From NCBI RefSeq assembly GCF_010731895.1, contig NZ_AP022596.1, forward strand, positions 3,782,001 to 3,846,000: a stretch of DNA of 64,000 nt, read 5' to 3'. The notes beneath the pieces were generated by a model. That model made no database searches, was not told the origin of the DNA, and saw nothing but the letters and a program-made list of their open reading frames with translations. This document shows, in pieces, positions 1 through 9,883 of this stretch (the first letter of the stretch is position 1; every line of letters begins with the position of its first letter). Source of the stretch: Mycolicibacterium helvum. Its GTDB lineage: Bacteria; Actinomycetota; Actinomycetes; Mycobacteriales; Mycobacteriaceae. The translations under genes and the position numbers were made by a program.

Positions 1-98
1 ACTTACAGTCATATTAGAAGTTATACCTTGTTAGTCAGTGATCAAGTTCGCGTGAATCGTAGGTAACGCCCGAGAGAAAGCAAGGGCATACTTGATAT

Positions 99-1214
99 AT
101 GCGTTGGGCCTTGTTGGTGATCGTCACGATCGGGGTCACCGTGCCGCTGGACCGGCTCGATGTCCCGTCGGCGGCCTTGTTTGCTGCTCTGCTGGTCGGC
201 ATCGTGCTGGCGATTGCCCGGCTGGCGCCCGCCGGTGTGCCGCGCGTCGCGGGGCTGGCGGCCCAGGGGGTGCTCGGGGTCTACATCGGCACCATGGTGC
301 ATTCCGACGCGCTGTCCGCCCTGGGCCCGCACTGGCCGGTGGTGATCGGCGTCGGCGTGGTCACGCTACTGCTCAGCATCGGCGCCGGGGCACTGCTCGG
401 ATTGCACCGGAGCATCACTGCGCTCACCGGCGCGCTGGCGCTGGTGGCCGGTGGGGCGTCTGGTCTGGTGGCCATCGCGCGAGAACTCGGTGGTGACGAT
501 CGCGTCGTCGCCGTCGTGCAATACCTGCGAGTGGCGGTGATCACCGCGACGATGCCCGTCGTCGTCACCCTCGTCTACCACGCCGACAGGTCCTCGCATG
601 CGGCCGCTGCGTCGCCCCAATCTCATTCGGCTCCTTGGTATCTGAGCCTGATGTTGATGATCGCACTCGTGGTCGCCGGATCCGTGGTGGGCCGGCTGGC
701 GCGACTGCCCGGCTCCGGTCTGCTCGGCCCGATGGCGCTGACCATCATGGCCGAACTCGGCGGGTGGTCGTTCGGTGTGACCGTGCCCGCATTGCTGGTC
801 TCGGCGTCCTACATGCTGATCGGCTGGCAGGCCGGGGTGGCCTTCACCCGCGAATCGCTGCGCGCGATCGAACGGTTGCTGCCTGCTGCGCTCGGGCTGA
901 TCGTGCTGCTCAACGTCGCCACCGCCGGCCTGGGCGTGGCGCTGTCGAAGATCGCAGGGATCAGCATGCTCGACGGATACCTGGCCACCAGCCCGGGCGG
1001 CATCTATGCCGTGCTGGCCACTGCGGTAGAAACCGGCTCGAACGTCACGTTCATCATCGCTACCCAGGTGCTGCGGGTGCTGCTGATGTTGTTCGCCGCA
1101 CCTCTACTGGCCCGCGGTTTCGTGCGGCTGGCCTACAGGCGCGCCAGCACTGAGGCCAGCAGTGATCCCATTGCGGTGGCCGACGCCCGACCTGCGGCCA
1201 GCACCTCGTCGTGA
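99..1214 (+). CDS. AbrB-family (PF05145-type) membrane permease
   Basis: A 371-residue polytopic membrane protein with about ten hydrophobic segments. It shows the internal duplication typical of the AbrB/'ammonia monooxygenase' permease family: a first copy with [18 protein letters not shown] followed by VVQYLRV, and a second with [18 protein letters not shown] followed by ATQVLRV. Family members sit in the inner membrane and are poorly characterised; substrate unknown. The ATG at 99 is preceded by AAGG about 13 nt upstream, a weak ribosome site. The 3' end overlaps the convergent purine nucleoside phosphorylase gene by 82 bp. The last 30 or so residues (after FVRLAYRR) are low complexity and may be an extension into the neighbour. 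The family is recognised with good confidence; transport function is inference. Confidence 0.8.
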   Translation: MRWALLVIVTIGVTVPLDRLDVPSAALFAALLVGIVLAIARLAPAGVPRVAGLAAQGVLGVYIGTMVHSDALSALGPHWPVVIGVGVVTLLLSIGAGALLGLHRSITALTGALALVAGGASGLVAIARELGGDDRVVAVVQYLRVAVITATMPVVVTLVYHADRSSHAAAASPQSHSAPWYLSLMLMIALVVAGSVVGRLARLPGSGLLGPMALTIMAELGGWSFGVTVPALLVSASYMLIGWQAGVAFTRESLRAIERLLPAALGLIVLLNVATAGLGVALSKIAGISMLDGYLATSPGGIYAVLATAVETGSNVTFIIATQVLRVLLMLFAAPLLARGFVRLAYRRASTEASSDPIAVADARPAASTSS

Positions 1215-1918
1215 CTGAGCGGCTGGCCGGTCATCCCGGCTGCCAGGTTTGTCACCAGCGAGAACCCAAGGACTTCGGCGCCGGCAGCCCGCGCCGCGAT
1301 GGTTTCGTGCACCGTCGACATGCCCACCAGGTCGGCCCCGAGCGTGCGGAGCATCCTGATCTCCGCGGGCGTCTCGTAATGCGGGCCCGGCACGCCCGCG
1401 TACACACCCTCGGTCAGGCTCGGGTCGACGGAGCGGGCCAGTTCCCGCAGCCGGGGTGAGTACGCGTCGACAAGATCGACGAACTGTGCCCCGATCAGCG
1501 GCGAGCGGGCCGTCAGGTTGAGGTGGTCGCTGATCAGCACCGGCTGTCCGACCTGGTACTCGGGTCGCAGGCCGCCCGCTGCATTGGTCAACACCACGAT
1601 CTTGGCGCCGGCCGCCCGTGCGGTCCGTACCGGATGGACGACGGCCCGCAGGTCATGGCCCTCGTAGGCATGGATCCGGCCGAGCAGTACCAGCACGTTG
1701 TGCGACCCGAGCGGCACCGAAAGCACGCGTCCCCGATGCCCGAGTGCCGACGGGGGAGTGAAGCCGGGGATCGCCGACATCGGGATCTCGGCCACCGGCG
1801 TTCCCAGCGCCGCGGCCGCCGGCGCCCAACCCGACCCGAGGACCACGGCGACGTCGTGTCGCTCGACGCCGGTGTGCTCGGCGATCACCGCTGCGGCGTG
1901 CTCGGCGTCTGGACTCAC
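1133..1918 (-). CDS. deoD: Purine nucleoside phosphorylase
   Basis: 261 residues, trimeric-type purine nucleoside phosphorylase (phosphorolysis of inosine and guanosine to base plus ribose-1-phosphate; purine salvage, cytoplasm). Visible motifs include VVLGSGW (phosphate loop), [19 protein letters not shown], the purine-site motif [13 protein letters not shown], and VGMSTVHE followed by VTNLAAG. It matches the remembered M. tuberculosis Rv3307 protein almost throughout. The GTG at 1918 gives [17 protein letters not shown], the family's usual N-terminus; the frame stays open upstream but that part is the antisense of the amidohydrolase gene. Its start lies 37 bp from the divergent amiB1 start. 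Confidence 0.9.
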   Translation of the reverse strand: MSPDAEHAAAVIAEHTGVERHDVAVVLGSGWAPAAAALGTPVAEIPMSAIPGFTPPSALGHRGRVLSVPLGSHNVLVLLGRIHAYEGHDLRAVVHPVRTARAAGAKIVVLTNAAGGLRPEYQVGQPVLISDHLNLTARSPLIGAQFVDLVDAYSPRLRELARSVDPSLTEGVYAGVPGPHYETPAEIRMLRTLGADLVGMSTVHETIAARAAGAEVLGFSLVTNLAAGMTGQPLSHDEVLAAGRASATAMGSLLASVLARL

Positions 1919-1926
1919 AGCCTGCG

Positions 1927-1932
1927 AGCCTA
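1927..1932 (-). promoter_or_regulatory. Possible leaderless -10 of deoD
   Basis: On the minus strand TAGGCT is followed by 8 nt and then the GTG at 1918. This is the spacing of mycobacterial leaderless promoters, and the short spacer has no strong Shine-Dalgarno. No clear -35. Confidence 0.4.
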
Positions 1933-1955
1933 TCTGGCAATGCGATACTTCGTGG

Positions 1956-3146
1956 ATGCCTACCGCCACCGCGTCGAGCCGCGTCGAGGACGTGGTGGCG
2001 GCGCGTCGGGGCGACTTGATCGAACTCTCCCACGCCATTCATGCCGAGCCGGAACTCGCGTTCGACGAGCACCGCAGCTGTGCCAAGACCCAAGCGCTGG
2101 TGGCTGAGCGTGGATTCGAGATCAGCGCGGCGCCCGGTGGTTTGGACACCGCGTTCCGGGCCGACTTCGGTTCGGGTCCGCTGGTGATCGGGATCTGCGC
2201 GGAGTACGACGCGCTGCCAGGTATCGGCCACGCGTGTGGGCACAACATCATTGCGGCCTCAGCGGTCGGCACCGCGCTGGCGCTGGCCGAGGTGGCCGAC
2301 GAACTCGGGCTCACGGTGGCCCTGATCGGCACGCCCGCCGAGGAATCCGGCGGCGGCAAGGCCCTGCTGATCGAGGCGGGGGTGTTCGATGACGTCGCGG
2401 CCGCCGTCATGCTGCACCCCGGGCCGGTCGACATCGCCGCGGCACGTTCGCTGGCGCTCTCCGAGGTGATCGTGACCTACACCGGCCGCGAATCGCATGC
2501 GGCCGTCGCCCCGTATCTGGGTGTCAACGCCGCCGACGCGGTGACCGTCGCGCAAGTGGCGGTCGGGTTGCTGCGCCAGCAGATGGCACCCGGCCAGCTG
2601 GCCCACGGCATCGTCACCGAGGGTGGCTCGGCGACCAACATCATCCCCGGCCGGGCGCGGCTGCAGTACACGATGCGGGCCGTCGATACCGGCTCGCTGC
2701 GGGGGCTGGAAGCCAAGATGCGCGGCTGCTTCGCGGCCGGGGCGATCGCGACCGGATGCGAGCACGAAATCGCCGAAGCCGCACCGCCCTACGCCGAGCT
2801 GACCCCCGATGCGTGGTTGGCTGAGGTGTTCCGCGATGAGATGACGAAGATGGGCCGCAACCCGGTTCCGGCCGAGGTGGAAGTCGCAATGCCGTTGGGG
2901 AGTACGGATATGGGCAATGTCACGCAGCTGCTGCCGGGCATTCACCCGGTGGTCGGCATCGAATCCCACGGCGCGGTGATCCACCAGCCCGGTTTCACTG
3001 TCGCTGCGGCGGGGCCCAGCGGCGACCGCGCGGTCACTGAAGGTGCAATCATGTTGGCCCGCACGGTTGTTCAGTTAGCGCAGACGGCCATCGAACGGGA
3101 CCGCGTGCTGGAGTTGAGGGACCGACGGGGGGAGGATCGCCGATGA
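1956..3146 (+). CDS. amiB1: M20-family amidohydrolase AmiB1-like
   Basis: 396 residues, metal-dependent amidohydrolase/peptidase of the M20D group (aminobenzoyl-glutamate hydrolase or N-acyl amino acid amidohydrolase type). The di-metal centre is visible as [15 protein letters not shown], and the acid pair as [13 protein letters not shown]; the dimerisation part follows [19 protein letters not shown] and the last metal ligand region is [14 protein letters not shown]. The ATG at 1956 ([14 protein letters not shown]) aligns with the known AmiB1 N-terminus; the frame is open farther upstream but runs antisense through deoD. It overlaps amiA1 by 4 bp (ATGA), so the two are translationally coupled. 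Substrate unknown. Confidence 0.88.
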   Translation: MPTATASSRVEDVVAARRGDLIELSHAIHAEPELAFDEHRSCAKTQALVAERGFEISAAPGGLDTAFRADFGSGPLVIGICAEYDALPGIGHACGHNIIAASAVGTALALAEVADELGLTVALIGTPAEESGGGKALLIEAGVFDDVAAAVMLHPGPVDIAAARSLALSEVIVTYTGRESHAAVAPYLGVNAADAVTVAQVAVGLLRQQMAPGQLAHGIVTEGGSATNIIPGRARLQYTMRAVDTGSLRGLEAKMRGCFAAGAIATGCEHEIAEAAPPYAELTPDAWLAEVFRDEMTKMGRNPVPAEVEVAMPLGSTDMGNVTQLLPGIHPVVGIESHGAVIHQPGFTVAAAGPSGDRAVTEGAIMLARTVVQLAQTAIERDRVLELRDRRGEDRR

Positions 3147-4312
3147 GCATCGCCGACGCGTGCGAGTCCTGGCTGGCCGCGCATTTCGACGATCTTGTGC
3201 AGTGGCGCCGCCACATTCACCGCTATCCAGAGCTGGGCCGCCAAGAGTTCGCCACCACCCAGTTCGTCGCCGACCGATTGGTGGAGGCCGGGCTCAACCC
3301 CAAGGTGATGCCCGGCGGCACCGGGCTGACGTGCGACCTCGGCCCCGAGCACGCGCCGCGGATCGCGTTGCGCGCCGATATGGATGCGCTGCCGATGGCC
3401 GAGCGCACCGGTGCCCCGTACAGCTCGACGATGCCGAACGTCGCACACGCGTGCGGCCACGACGCCCACACCGCGATGCTGATCGGGGCCGCGACAGCGC
3501 TGGCGTCGGCGCCCGAACTGCCGGTCGGCGTCCGGCTGATCTTCCAGGCCGCCGAGGAATTGATGCCAGGCGGAGCGATCGACGCGATCGCGGCCGGCGC
3601 GCTGGTCGGGGTATCGCGGATCTTCGCGCTGCACTGTGATCCTCGGCTGGCAGTCGGCCAGGTCGCGATCATCCCAGGCCCGATCACCTCGGCGGCGGAC
3701 TCGATCGAAATCGCGCTCCACTCGCCTGGCGGCCACACGTCGAGGCCGCACTTGACGTCGGATCTGGTGTACGGGATGGGCACCCTGATCACCGGGCTGC
3801 CCGGTGTGCTGTCCCGCCGGATCGACCCGCGGCACAGCACCGTGATGGTGTGGGGAGCGGCCAACGCCGGTGTAGCGGCCAATGCGATCCCGCAGACCGG
3901 GACCCTGGCGGGCACCGTGCGAACAGCCAGCCGGGATGCTTGGGTCGGCATGGAAAGCCTTGTACGAGAGACGGTCTCAGGACTGCTCGCCCCCCTCGGT
4001 ATCGAGCACACCCTGCAGTACCATCGCGGTGTGCCGCCGGTGGTCAACGAGGAACGCTCGACGCAGATCATGACGCACGCCATTGAAGCGGTCGCTCCCG
4101 ACGCGCTGGCCGACACTCATCAGTCTGGTGGCGGCGAAGACTTCTCCTGGTATCTGGAAGAAGTGCCCGGCGCGATGGGGCGCCTCGGGGTGTGGAGCGG
4201 TCGCGGGCCGCAGCTCGACCTGCACCAGCCGACATTCGACCTCGACGAGCGGGCGCTCGCGGTCGGGGTTCGCGTTCTGGTCAATATCGTCGAGCAGTCG
4301 GCGGGGTACTGA
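3143..4312 (+). CDS. amiA1: M20-family amidohydrolase AmiA1-like
   Basis: 389 residues, paralogue of the preceding protein. M20 signatures in order: [36 protein letters not shown] (metal His), [12 protein letters not shown] (catalytic Glu pair), [12 protein letters not shown] (dimerisation/metal) and [11 protein letters not shown] near the C-terminus. It probably hydrolyses an N-acylated amino acid or hippurate-like amide in the cytoplasm. Start ATG 3143 overlaps the amiB1 stop; its own TGA overlaps the galE ATG by one base (TGATG at 4310-4314), so amiB1, amiA1 and galE form a tight transcription unit. Confidence 0.88.
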   Translation: MSIADACESWLAAHFDDLVQWRRHIHRYPELGRQEFATTQFVADRLVEAGLNPKVMPGGTGLTCDLGPEHAPRIALRADMDALPMAERTGAPYSSTMPNVAHACGHDAHTAMLIGAATALASAPELPVGVRLIFQAAEELMPGGAIDAIAAGALVGVSRIFALHCDPRLAVGQVAIIPGPITSAADSIEIALHSPGGHTSRPHLTSDLVYGMGTLITGLPGVLSRRIDPRHSTVMVWGAANAGVAANAIPQTGTLAGTVRTASRDAWVGMESLVRETVSGLLAPLGIEHTLQYHRGVPPVVNEERSTQIMTHAIEAVAPDALADTHQSGGGEDFSWYLEEVPGAMGRLGVWSGRGPQLDLHQPTFDLDERALAVGVRVLVNIVEQSAGY

Positions 4313-5268
4313 TGAAGCTTCTGGTGACCGGCGGCGCCGGGTACGTCGGCAGTGTCTGCGCCACGGTGCTGTTGGAGCAGGGGCACGAGGTTGTCGTCGT
4401 CGACGATCTGTCGACGGGCAACGCCGACGCTGTCCCGGCCGGGGCGCAGTTCGTTGAGGCGGACATGGTCGAGGTCGCACCGAAACTGCTCGGCGACGGA
4501 TCGTTTGATGGCGTGCTGCACTTCGCCGCGAAATCGCTGGTGGGGGAGTCGGTGGCGGAGCCGGAGAAGTACTGGCACGGCAACGTGGTCAAGACGCTGG
4601 CACTGCTGGAGGCGATGCGCGCGGCCGGCACATCGCGGTTGGTGTTCTCCTCGACCGCGGCGACCTACGGTGAGCCGGAATCGGTGCCCATCACCGAGGA
4701 CGCGCCGACCAGGCCGACGAATGCCTATGGTGCCAGCAAGCTCGCGATCGACCATGCGATCACCTCGTACGCCACCGCGCATGGCCTGGCGGCGACCAGC
4801 CTGCGCTACTTCAACGTCGCCGGTGCCTACGCCGACTGCGGTGAGCGTCACGCGACTGAGACGCATCTGATTCCGCTGGTGTTGCAGGTGGCCACCGGCC
4901 AGCGACGCGAGATCCTGGTGTTCGGCACCGACTGGCCCACCCCGGATGGCACGTGCATCCGCGACTACATCCACGTGCGTGATCTGGCCGATGCCCACCT
5001 GCTCGCACTGCAGACTTCGAAGCCGGGCGAACATCGAATCTACAACCTGGGCAACGGAACCGGCTTTTCGGTCCGCGAGGTGATCGCCTGCTGCGAGCGG
5101 ATCACCGGCGGGCCGATCGCGGTGCGTGATGTCGAGCGCCGGGCCGGTGATCCGGCTGTGCTGATCGCGTCGAGTGAGAAGGCCGTCACCGAACTCGGCT
5201 GGAAGCCGCAGCGCACAACCATCGACGAGATCGTCAGCGACGCTTGGGAGTTCACCCGCTCGCGTTGA
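4312..5268 (+). CDS. galE: UDP-glucose 4-epimerase-like extended SDR
   Basis: 318 residues, extended short-chain dehydrogenase. The N-terminal NAD-binding TGGAGYVG motif, the active-site [11 protein letters not shown], and NAYGASK (the YxxxK pair) match UDP-glucose 4-epimerases, as do NVAGAY and the [18 protein letters not shown] segment [20 protein letters not shown]. It interconverts UDP-glucose and UDP-galactose, supplying galactose for arabinogalactan or other glycans. The ATG at 4312 overlaps the amiA1 stop. This gene is not between amiA1 and the Rv3304-like gene in M. tuberculosis as I remember it, so it is a lineage difference. Exact sugar specificity is inferred from motifs. Confidence 0.82.
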   Translation: MKLLVTGGAGYVGSVCATVLLEQGHEVVVVDDLSTGNADAVPAGAQFVEADMVEVAPKLLGDGSFDGVLHFAAKSLVGESVAEPEKYWHGNVVKTLALLEAMRAAGTSRLVFSSTAATYGEPESVPITEDAPTRPTNAYGASKLAIDHAITSYATAHGLAATSLRYFNVAGAYADCGERHATETHLIPLVLQVATGQRREILVFGTDWPTPDGTCIRDYIHVRDLADAHLLALQTSKPGEHRIYNLGNGTGFSVREVIACCERITGGPIAVRDVERRAGDPAVLIASSEKAVTELGWKPQRTTIDEIVSDAWEFTRSR

Positions 5269-5274
5269 CAGGTA

Positions 5275-5757
5275 CTAGCCGCCGCTGGTCCCAGGGCCGA
5301 CGTTGCTGGCTGGGCGGGTGCGCAGGTCGTGTACGTACTCCGCTGGGGCGCCGGCGATCTCGGCGGCATCGGCCATCACGCCGATGTAGCGCGCCGAGGG
5401 TAGTCCACCCTCCCAGGCGTCCAGTACGTAGAGCCAGGCGAGCACGGGATCGGTTGTGGTGTCAGTGGATTCACATTCGATGCGGCACCTGATCTTCTTG
5501 TGGAAGCCCAGCTCCGAACCTTCCCAGCGGTCCAGGTTCTGCTCGTCGGCAGGCGTCATGTCGTAGAGCACCACGAACACCTTTTCGTCGGGATCCTCGA
5601 CCAGGGTCGCCAGTGCGCCCTCCCAGCCGATGTCCTCACCGGCGAAGGTCAGCCGCCAACCGTGCAACCAGCCGGTTCCGGCCATCGGGGAATGCGGCGC
5701 GCGCTCCAGCATCTGTTCGGGATGCATGTTGGACCCGTAGGCGGCATAGAGCGGCAC
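5275..5757 (-). CDS. Rv3304-like conserved protein, gamma-glutamylcyclotransferase fold
   Basis: 160 residues, close to the remembered 159 of Rv3304. The N-terminus PLYAAYGSNMHPEQML is the YGSN signature of the gamma-glutamylcyclotransferase-like fold (BtrG/AIG2 type), and DRWEGSELG supplies the acidic region. These enzymes cyclise gamma-glutamyl amines; the native substrate here is unknown. GTG at 5757 is chosen because it gives the conserved start and lies 7 nt after a TAGGCT -10 box; the reading frame extends upstream into the lpdA promoter region but lacks conservation there. Divergent from lpdA. Confidence 0.82.
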   Translation of the reverse strand: MPLYAAYGSNMHPEQMLERAPHSPMAGTGWLHGWRLTFAGEDIGWEGALATLVEDPDEKVFVVLYDMTPADEQNLDRWEGSELGFHKKIRCRIECESTDTTTDPVLAWLYVLDAWEGGLPSARYIGVMADAAEIAGAPAEYVHDLRTRPASNVGPGTSGG

Positions 5758-5764
5758 GGAGGAA

Positions 5765-5770
5765 AGCCTA
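5765..5770 (-). promoter_or_regulatory. Leaderless -10 for the Rv3304-like gene
   Basis: Minus strand TAGGCT, then 7 nt, then the GTG at 5757. No Shine-Dalgarno lies in the 7-nt gap. Confidence 0.5.
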
Positions 5771-5808
5771 GAGCGTCCCCACAGCGGGAGCGCAGCGAGT
5801 CGGGCGAT

Positions 5809-5814
5809 TAGATT
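5809..5814 (+). promoter_or_regulatory. Leaderless -10 for lpdA
   Basis: TAGATT, then 7 nt, then GTG at 5822. It decides the lpdA start in favour of 5822 over the TTG at 5813. With the TAGGCT at 5765-5770 it forms a back-to-back leaderless promoter pair within about 65 bp. Confidence 0.5.
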
Positions 5815-5821
5815 GGTCGCT

Positions 5822-7225
5822 GTGGCGACGCGGATCGTGATCATCGGTGGGGGGCCGGCCGGCTACGAGGCCGCGCTGGTCGCAGCGGGGCGGGCCGAGG
5901 TGACCGTGGTGGACTCCGATGGCATCGGCGGTGCTTGCGTTCTCTTCGACTGCGTGCCGTCCAAGACGTTCATCGCCTCGACCGGGGTACGCACCGAGCT
6001 GCGCCGGGCCTCCGGCCTGGGCTTCGACATCGGCATCGATGACGCCAAGATCTCGTTGCCCCAGATCAACAACCGGGTGAAGACCCTGGCTCGCTCACAA
6101 TCCGCCGACATCGGCACGCAGCTGCTGCGCGAGAAGGTCAACGTCGTCGCGGGCCGCGGCGAGCTCATCGACGCCGTCCCAGGAATGGCGCACCACCGCG
6201 TGAAGGTCACCACGCCCAACGGCCAGGTCGGCGTCCTCAAGGCCGATGTGGTGCTGATCGCCACCGGCGCGAGTCCCCGCGTCTTGCCGAACGCGGCACC
6301 CGACGGCGAGCGGATCTTGACCTGGCGGCAGCTCTACGACCTTCCTGAGCTGCCCGAACACCTGGTGATCGTCGGGTCCGGGGTCACCGGAGCCGAGTTC
6401 TGCAACGCCTATACCGAGCTCGGCGTCACCGTCACCGTGGTGGCCAGCCGCGACCAGATCCTGCCGCATGAGGACAGCGACGCCGCCGCCGTCCTGGAAG
6501 AGGTCTTCGCCGAGCGCGGGGTGACGCTGGTCAAGAACGCCAGGGCTTCCTCGGTGCTCCGCACCGATGACGGGGTCAAGGTCACGATGGCCGACGGCCG
6601 CGTCGTCGAGGGCAGCCACGCGCTGATGACCGTTGGCTCGGTACCCAACACCGCTGGTCTGGGGCTTGAACGCGTCGGCGTCGAGCTCGGCGGAGGTAAC
6701 TACATCCCGGTCGACCGGGTCTCCCGGACGGCGGCCTCTGGCATCTACGCCGCCGGCGACTGCACGGGGCTGCTGCCGCTGGCGTCGGTAGCAGCGATGC
6801 AGGGCCGTATCGCGATGTACCACGCACTTGGCGAGGGGGTGGCCCCGATTCGGCTGCGTACGGTGGCCTCAGCCACCTTCACCAGGCCCGAGATCGCCGC
6901 CGTCGGTGTCCCGCAAACTGCCATCGACGATGGTTCGGTGCCTGCCCGCACGATCATGTTGCCGCTGAACACCAACGCCCGGGCCAAGATGTCGCTGCTG
7001 ACGCGTGGTTTCGTCAAGATCTTCTGCCGGCCGGCTACCGGTGTGGTCATCGGCGGCGTGGTGGTGGCCCCGATCGCCTCCGAGCTGATCCTGCCGATCG
7101 CTTTGGCGGTCCAAAACCGCATTTCGGTGACTGATCTGGCCCAGACGCTGTCGGTCTACCCGTCGTTGTCGGGGTCGATCGTCGAGGCTGCGCGCCGTCT
7201 GATGGCCCACGACGATCTCGACTAG
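5822..7225 (+). CDS. lpdA: LpdA-type flavoprotein, NAD(P)H quinone reductase
   Basis: 467 residues, flavoprotein disulfide reductase fold: FAD-binding IVIIGGGPAGYEAAL at the N-terminus, NAD(P)-binding VIVGSGVTGAEF mid-protein, YAAGDCTGLLPLASVA before the C-terminal dimerisation domain. It resembles M. tuberculosis LpdA (Rv3303c), which reduces quinones rather than lipoamide. Unlike that protein as I remember it (GGAAVLDDC), this one has both cysteines of a CX4C pair, C39 and C44, in GGACVLFDCVPSK. The catalytic His of true lipoamide dehydrogenases is replaced by Tyr in VYPSLSGS near the C-terminus, so lipoamide dehydrogenase activity is unlikely. glpD2 follows after 11 bp, suggesting electron transfer to the quinone pool. 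Confidence 0.9.
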   Translation: MATRIVIIGGGPAGYEAALVAAGRAEVTVVDSDGIGGACVLFDCVPSKTFIASTGVRTELRRASGLGFDIGIDDAKISLPQINNRVKTLARSQSADIGTQLLREKVNVVAGRGELIDAVPGMAHHRVKVTTPNGQVGVLKADVVLIATGASPRVLPNAAPDGERILTWRQLYDLPELPEHLVIVGSGVTGAEFCNAYTELGVTVTVVASRDQILPHEDSDAAAVLEEVFAERGVTLVKNARASSVLRTDDGVKVTMADGRVVEGSHALMTVGSVPNTAGLGLERVGVELGGGNYIPVDRVSRTAASGIYAAGDCTGLLPLASVAAMQGRIAMYHALGEGVAPIRLRTVASATFTRPEIAAVGVPQTAIDDGSVPARTIMLPLNTNARAKMSLLTRGFVKIFCRPATGVVIGGVVVAPIASELILPIALAVQNRISVTDLAQTLSVYPSLSGSIVEAARRLMAHDDLD

Positions 7226-7228
7226 CCT
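7223..7228 (+). promoter_or_regulatory. Possible leaderless -10 of glpD2, built on the lpdA stop codon
   Basis: TAGCCT, whose first three bases are the lpdA stop, is followed by 8 nt and the glpD2 ATG. The G-rich spacer could also act as a weak ribosome site, so this is uncertain. Confidence 0.35.
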
Positions 7229-7236
7229 GGGGCGTT

Positions 7237-8982
7237 ATGAGCGACCCGATCTCTAGACCGGGCACCGGTCAGACCTTTCTCGGACCCTTCGAACGTGCGC
7301 GCGCCTGGGAGCGACTGGGCAGCGAACAGTTCGACGTCGTCGTCGTGGGCGGCGGTGTGGTCGGTGCGGGCTGCGCACTGGATGCCGCGACCCGCGGGCT
7401 CAAAGTGGCCCTCGTCGAGGCACGAGACTTCGCATCGGGAACGTCGAGCCGTAGCTCGAAGATGTTCCACGGTGGGTTGCGCTACCTCGAGCAGCTGGAG
7501 TTCGGTCTGGTACGTGAGGCACTGCACGAACGCGAGCTGTCCCTGACCACCCTGGCGCCGCACCTGGTCAAACCGCTGCCGTTTCTGTTCCCGCTGACCA
7601 AGCGGGTGTGGGAGCGGCCGTACGTCGCGGCGGGCATTTTCCTCTACGACCAGCTCGGTGGCGCGAAATCCGTTCCAGCGCAAAAGCATTTGACGAAATC
7701 CGGTGCACTCCGGCTGGCGCCTGGTCTCAAGCGCAGTTCGCTGGTCGGCGGTATCCGCTACTACGACACCGTCGTCGACGACGCCCGGCACACCATGACC
7801 GTCGCACGAACCGCCGCCCATTATGGCGCGGTGGTGCGCACGTCGACTCAGGTGGTGAAGCTGCTACGCGAGGGCGACCGGGTCATTGGGGTGACGATCC
7901 GGGATTCCGAAGACGGCTCGATCACCGACGTTCGCGGCCACGTGGTGATCAACGCCACCGGGGTGTGGACCGACGAGATCCAGGCGCTGTCCAAGGAGCG
8001 CGGCCGGTTTCGGGTGCGGGCGTCCAAGGGTGTGCATGTCGTGGTGCCGCGGGATCGCATCGTGTCCGAGGTGGCGATCATCCTGCGTACCGAGAAGTCG
8101 GTGCTGTTCATCATCCCGTGGGGTACGCACTGGATCATCGGCACCACCGACACCGACTGGAACCTCGATCTGGCGCACCCGGCTGCGACCAAGGCAGACA
8201 TCGAGTACATCTTGAGCCACGTCAACACCGTGCTGGCCACGCCGCTGACCCACGATGACATCGACGGTGTGTACGCCGGGCTGCGGCCGCTGCTCGCGGG
8301 GGAGAGCGAGGAGACCTCCAAGCTGTCGCGCGAGCACGCGGTGGCGGTGCCCTCGCCGGGGCTGGTCGCGATCGCGGGTGGCAAGTACACGACATATCGG
8401 GTGATGGCCGAGGACGCGGTCGACGCGGCGGCGGAGTACATCCCGGCCCGGGTGGCACCATCGATCACCGAGAAGGTGCCGCTGATGGGCGCGGACGGAT
8501 ACTTCGCGCTGATCAACCAGACCCAGAGCGTGGGGGCGGGGTATGGCCTGCATCCCTACCGGGTGCGGCACCTGCTGGACCGGTATGGCTCGCTGATCGG
8601 CGAGGTGCTGGCGCTGGCCGCCGACAAGCCAGAACTGCTCGAGCCGATCACCGATGCGCCGGTGTATCTCAAGGTGGAGGCCGCCTACGCCGCCGCCGCC
8701 GAAGGGGCGCTGCATCTCGAGGACATCCTGGCCCGACGGATGCGGATCTCGATCGAATATCCACACCGCGGGGTGGACTGCGCTGCCGAGGTCGCAGGCG
8801 TGGTCGCGCCGATCCTGGGCTGGAGTGAGGCTGACTGTGCCCGCGAGGTCGCGACGTACATCGCGAGGGTGGAGGCCGAGGTGCTATCGCAGACCCAGCC
8901 CGACGACGAGTCGGCCGACGCATTGCGAGCGGCCGCACCGGAGGCGCGGGCCGAGATTCTCGAGCCGGTGCCGCTGAATTGA
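7237..8982 (+). CDS. glpD2: FAD-dependent glycerol-3-phosphate dehydrogenase
   Basis: 581 residues, membrane-associated enzyme oxidising sn-glycerol-3-phosphate to dihydroxyacetone phosphate and passing electrons to menaquinone. FAD-binding VVVVGGGVVGAGCALDAA, the family signature GTSSRSSKMFHGGLRYLE, substrate-region TDTDWNLDLAHP and GGKYTTYRVMAEDAVDAA are all present; length is normal for the family. ATG 7237 lies 11 bp after lpdA. The lpdA stop TAG starts a TAGCCT hexamer ending 8 nt before this ATG, so an additional leaderless promoter is possible. The stop overlaps the next gene's TTG start. Confidence 0.92.
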   Translation: MSDPISRPGTGQTFLGPFERARAWERLGSEQFDVVVVGGGVVGAGCALDAATRGLKVALVEARDFASGTSSRSSKMFHGGLRYLEQLEFGLVREALHERELSLTTLAPHLVKPLPFLFPLTKRVWERPYVAAGIFLYDQLGGAKSVPAQKHLTKSGALRLAPGLKRSSLVGGIRYYDTVVDDARHTMTVARTAAHYGAVVRTSTQVVKLLREGDRVIGVTIRDSEDGSITDVRGHVVINATGVWTDEIQALSKERGRFRVRASKGVHVVVPRDRIVSEVAIILRTEKSVLFIIPWGTHWIIGTTDTDWNLDLAHPAATKADIEYILSHVNTVLATPLTHDDIDGVYAGLRPLLAGESEETSKLSREHAVAVPSPGLVAIAGGKYTTYRVMAEDAVDAAAEYIPARVAPSITEKVPLMGADGYFALINQTQSVGAGYGLHPYRVRHLLDRYGSLIGEVLALAADKPELLEPITDAPVYLKVEAAYAAAAEGALHLEDILARRMRISIEYPHRGVDCAAEVAGVVAPILGWSEADCAREVATYIARVEAEVLSQTQPDDESADALRAAAPEARAEILEPVPLN

Positions 8983-9851
8983 GGCGACGGCGCCCGGCAC
9001 CACTCCCGGATCGCGACGGTGTGGGCCCGGCGCGGGTGCGTCTGCGCGGCGGGGCGGTGCTGGTGGAGCTGGCTGACCGGTTCGGTGATGGTGCCGCCGA
9101 AAAGGTGTTCGCCGGCGAGGTGGTCGACGCCGACGGGGCGGTGATCACCCCTTCCACCGTGCTACCGCCCGGCGCGCACGTCTACCTGTACCGAGAGCTG
9201 CCCGACGAGGTGGTGGTGCCGTATCCCATCCCGGTGCTCTGCCGAGACGACAACATCGTTGTGGTGGACAAGCCGCATTTCTTGGCGACTATGCCGCGCG
9301 GCGGGCATGTCGCCCAGACGGCCTTGGTGCGGTTGCGTCGCTCGCTCGACCTACCGGAGCTCAGCCCGGCGCATCGGCTGGACCGGCTGACCGCAGGGGT
9401 GCTGCTGTTCACGGTTCGCCGAGAGGTTCGGGGTGCCTACCAGACGCTGTTTGCCCGCGGGCTAGCGCGCAAGACGTACTTGGCTCGGTCGTCTGGTGTG
9501 ACTTCGGTGGCGTTGCCGACTGTCGTGCATAGTCGAATCATCAAGCAGCGCGGCCAGTTACAGGCCATTGAAGAGCCGGGTGAGCCGAACGCAGAGACAT
9601 TGGTGGAGGCGCTGGGCGACGGGTGTTATCGGCTGAGTCCGCGGACGGGACGTACGCATCAGCTGCGGGTGCACATGGCGTCGCTAGGTCTGCCGATCGA
9701 CAACGACCCGCTGTATCCGCGGGTGCTCGACGTCGCTGCTGACGATTTCTCCGCGCCGCTGCGGTTGGTGGCGCACCGGCTGGAGTTCGAGGATCCGTTC
9801 ACCGGGGAGCTGCGGTCGTTTGTCAGTCGGTCAGGTGCCATCGGGCCCTAG
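8979..9851 (+). CDS. RluA-family RNA pseudouridine synthase
   Basis: 290 residues. RluA-family signature HRLDRLTAGVLLF contains the catalytic aspartate; VVDKPHFLATMP and the C-terminal GRTHQLRVHMASLGLPI are also typical. It isomerises uridine to pseudouridine in rRNA or tRNA; which site is unknown. It corresponds to Rv3300c in position and sequence. The TTG at 8979 overlaps the glpD2 TGA (TTGA), consistent with coupled translation, and gives an N-terminus (RPAPLPDRDGVGPARVRL) that looks conserved. Confidence 0.88.
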   Translation: MRRRRPAPLPDRDGVGPARVRLRGGAVLVELADRFGDGAAEKVFAGEVVDADGAVITPSTVLPPGAHVYLYRELPDEVVVPYPIPVLCRDDNIVVVDKPHFLATMPRGGHVAQTALVRLRRSLDLPELSPAHRLDRLTAGVLLFTVRREVRGAYQTLFARGLARKTYLARSSGVTSVALPTVVHSRIIKQRGQLQAIEEPGEPNAETLVEALGDGCYRLSPRTGRTHQLRVHMASLGLPIDNDPLYPRVLDVAADDFSAPLRLVAHRLEFEDPFTGELRSFVSRSGAIGP

Positions 9852-9883
9852 TCGTCGTGTGTGAACTGCGTCACGCTGTTGGT

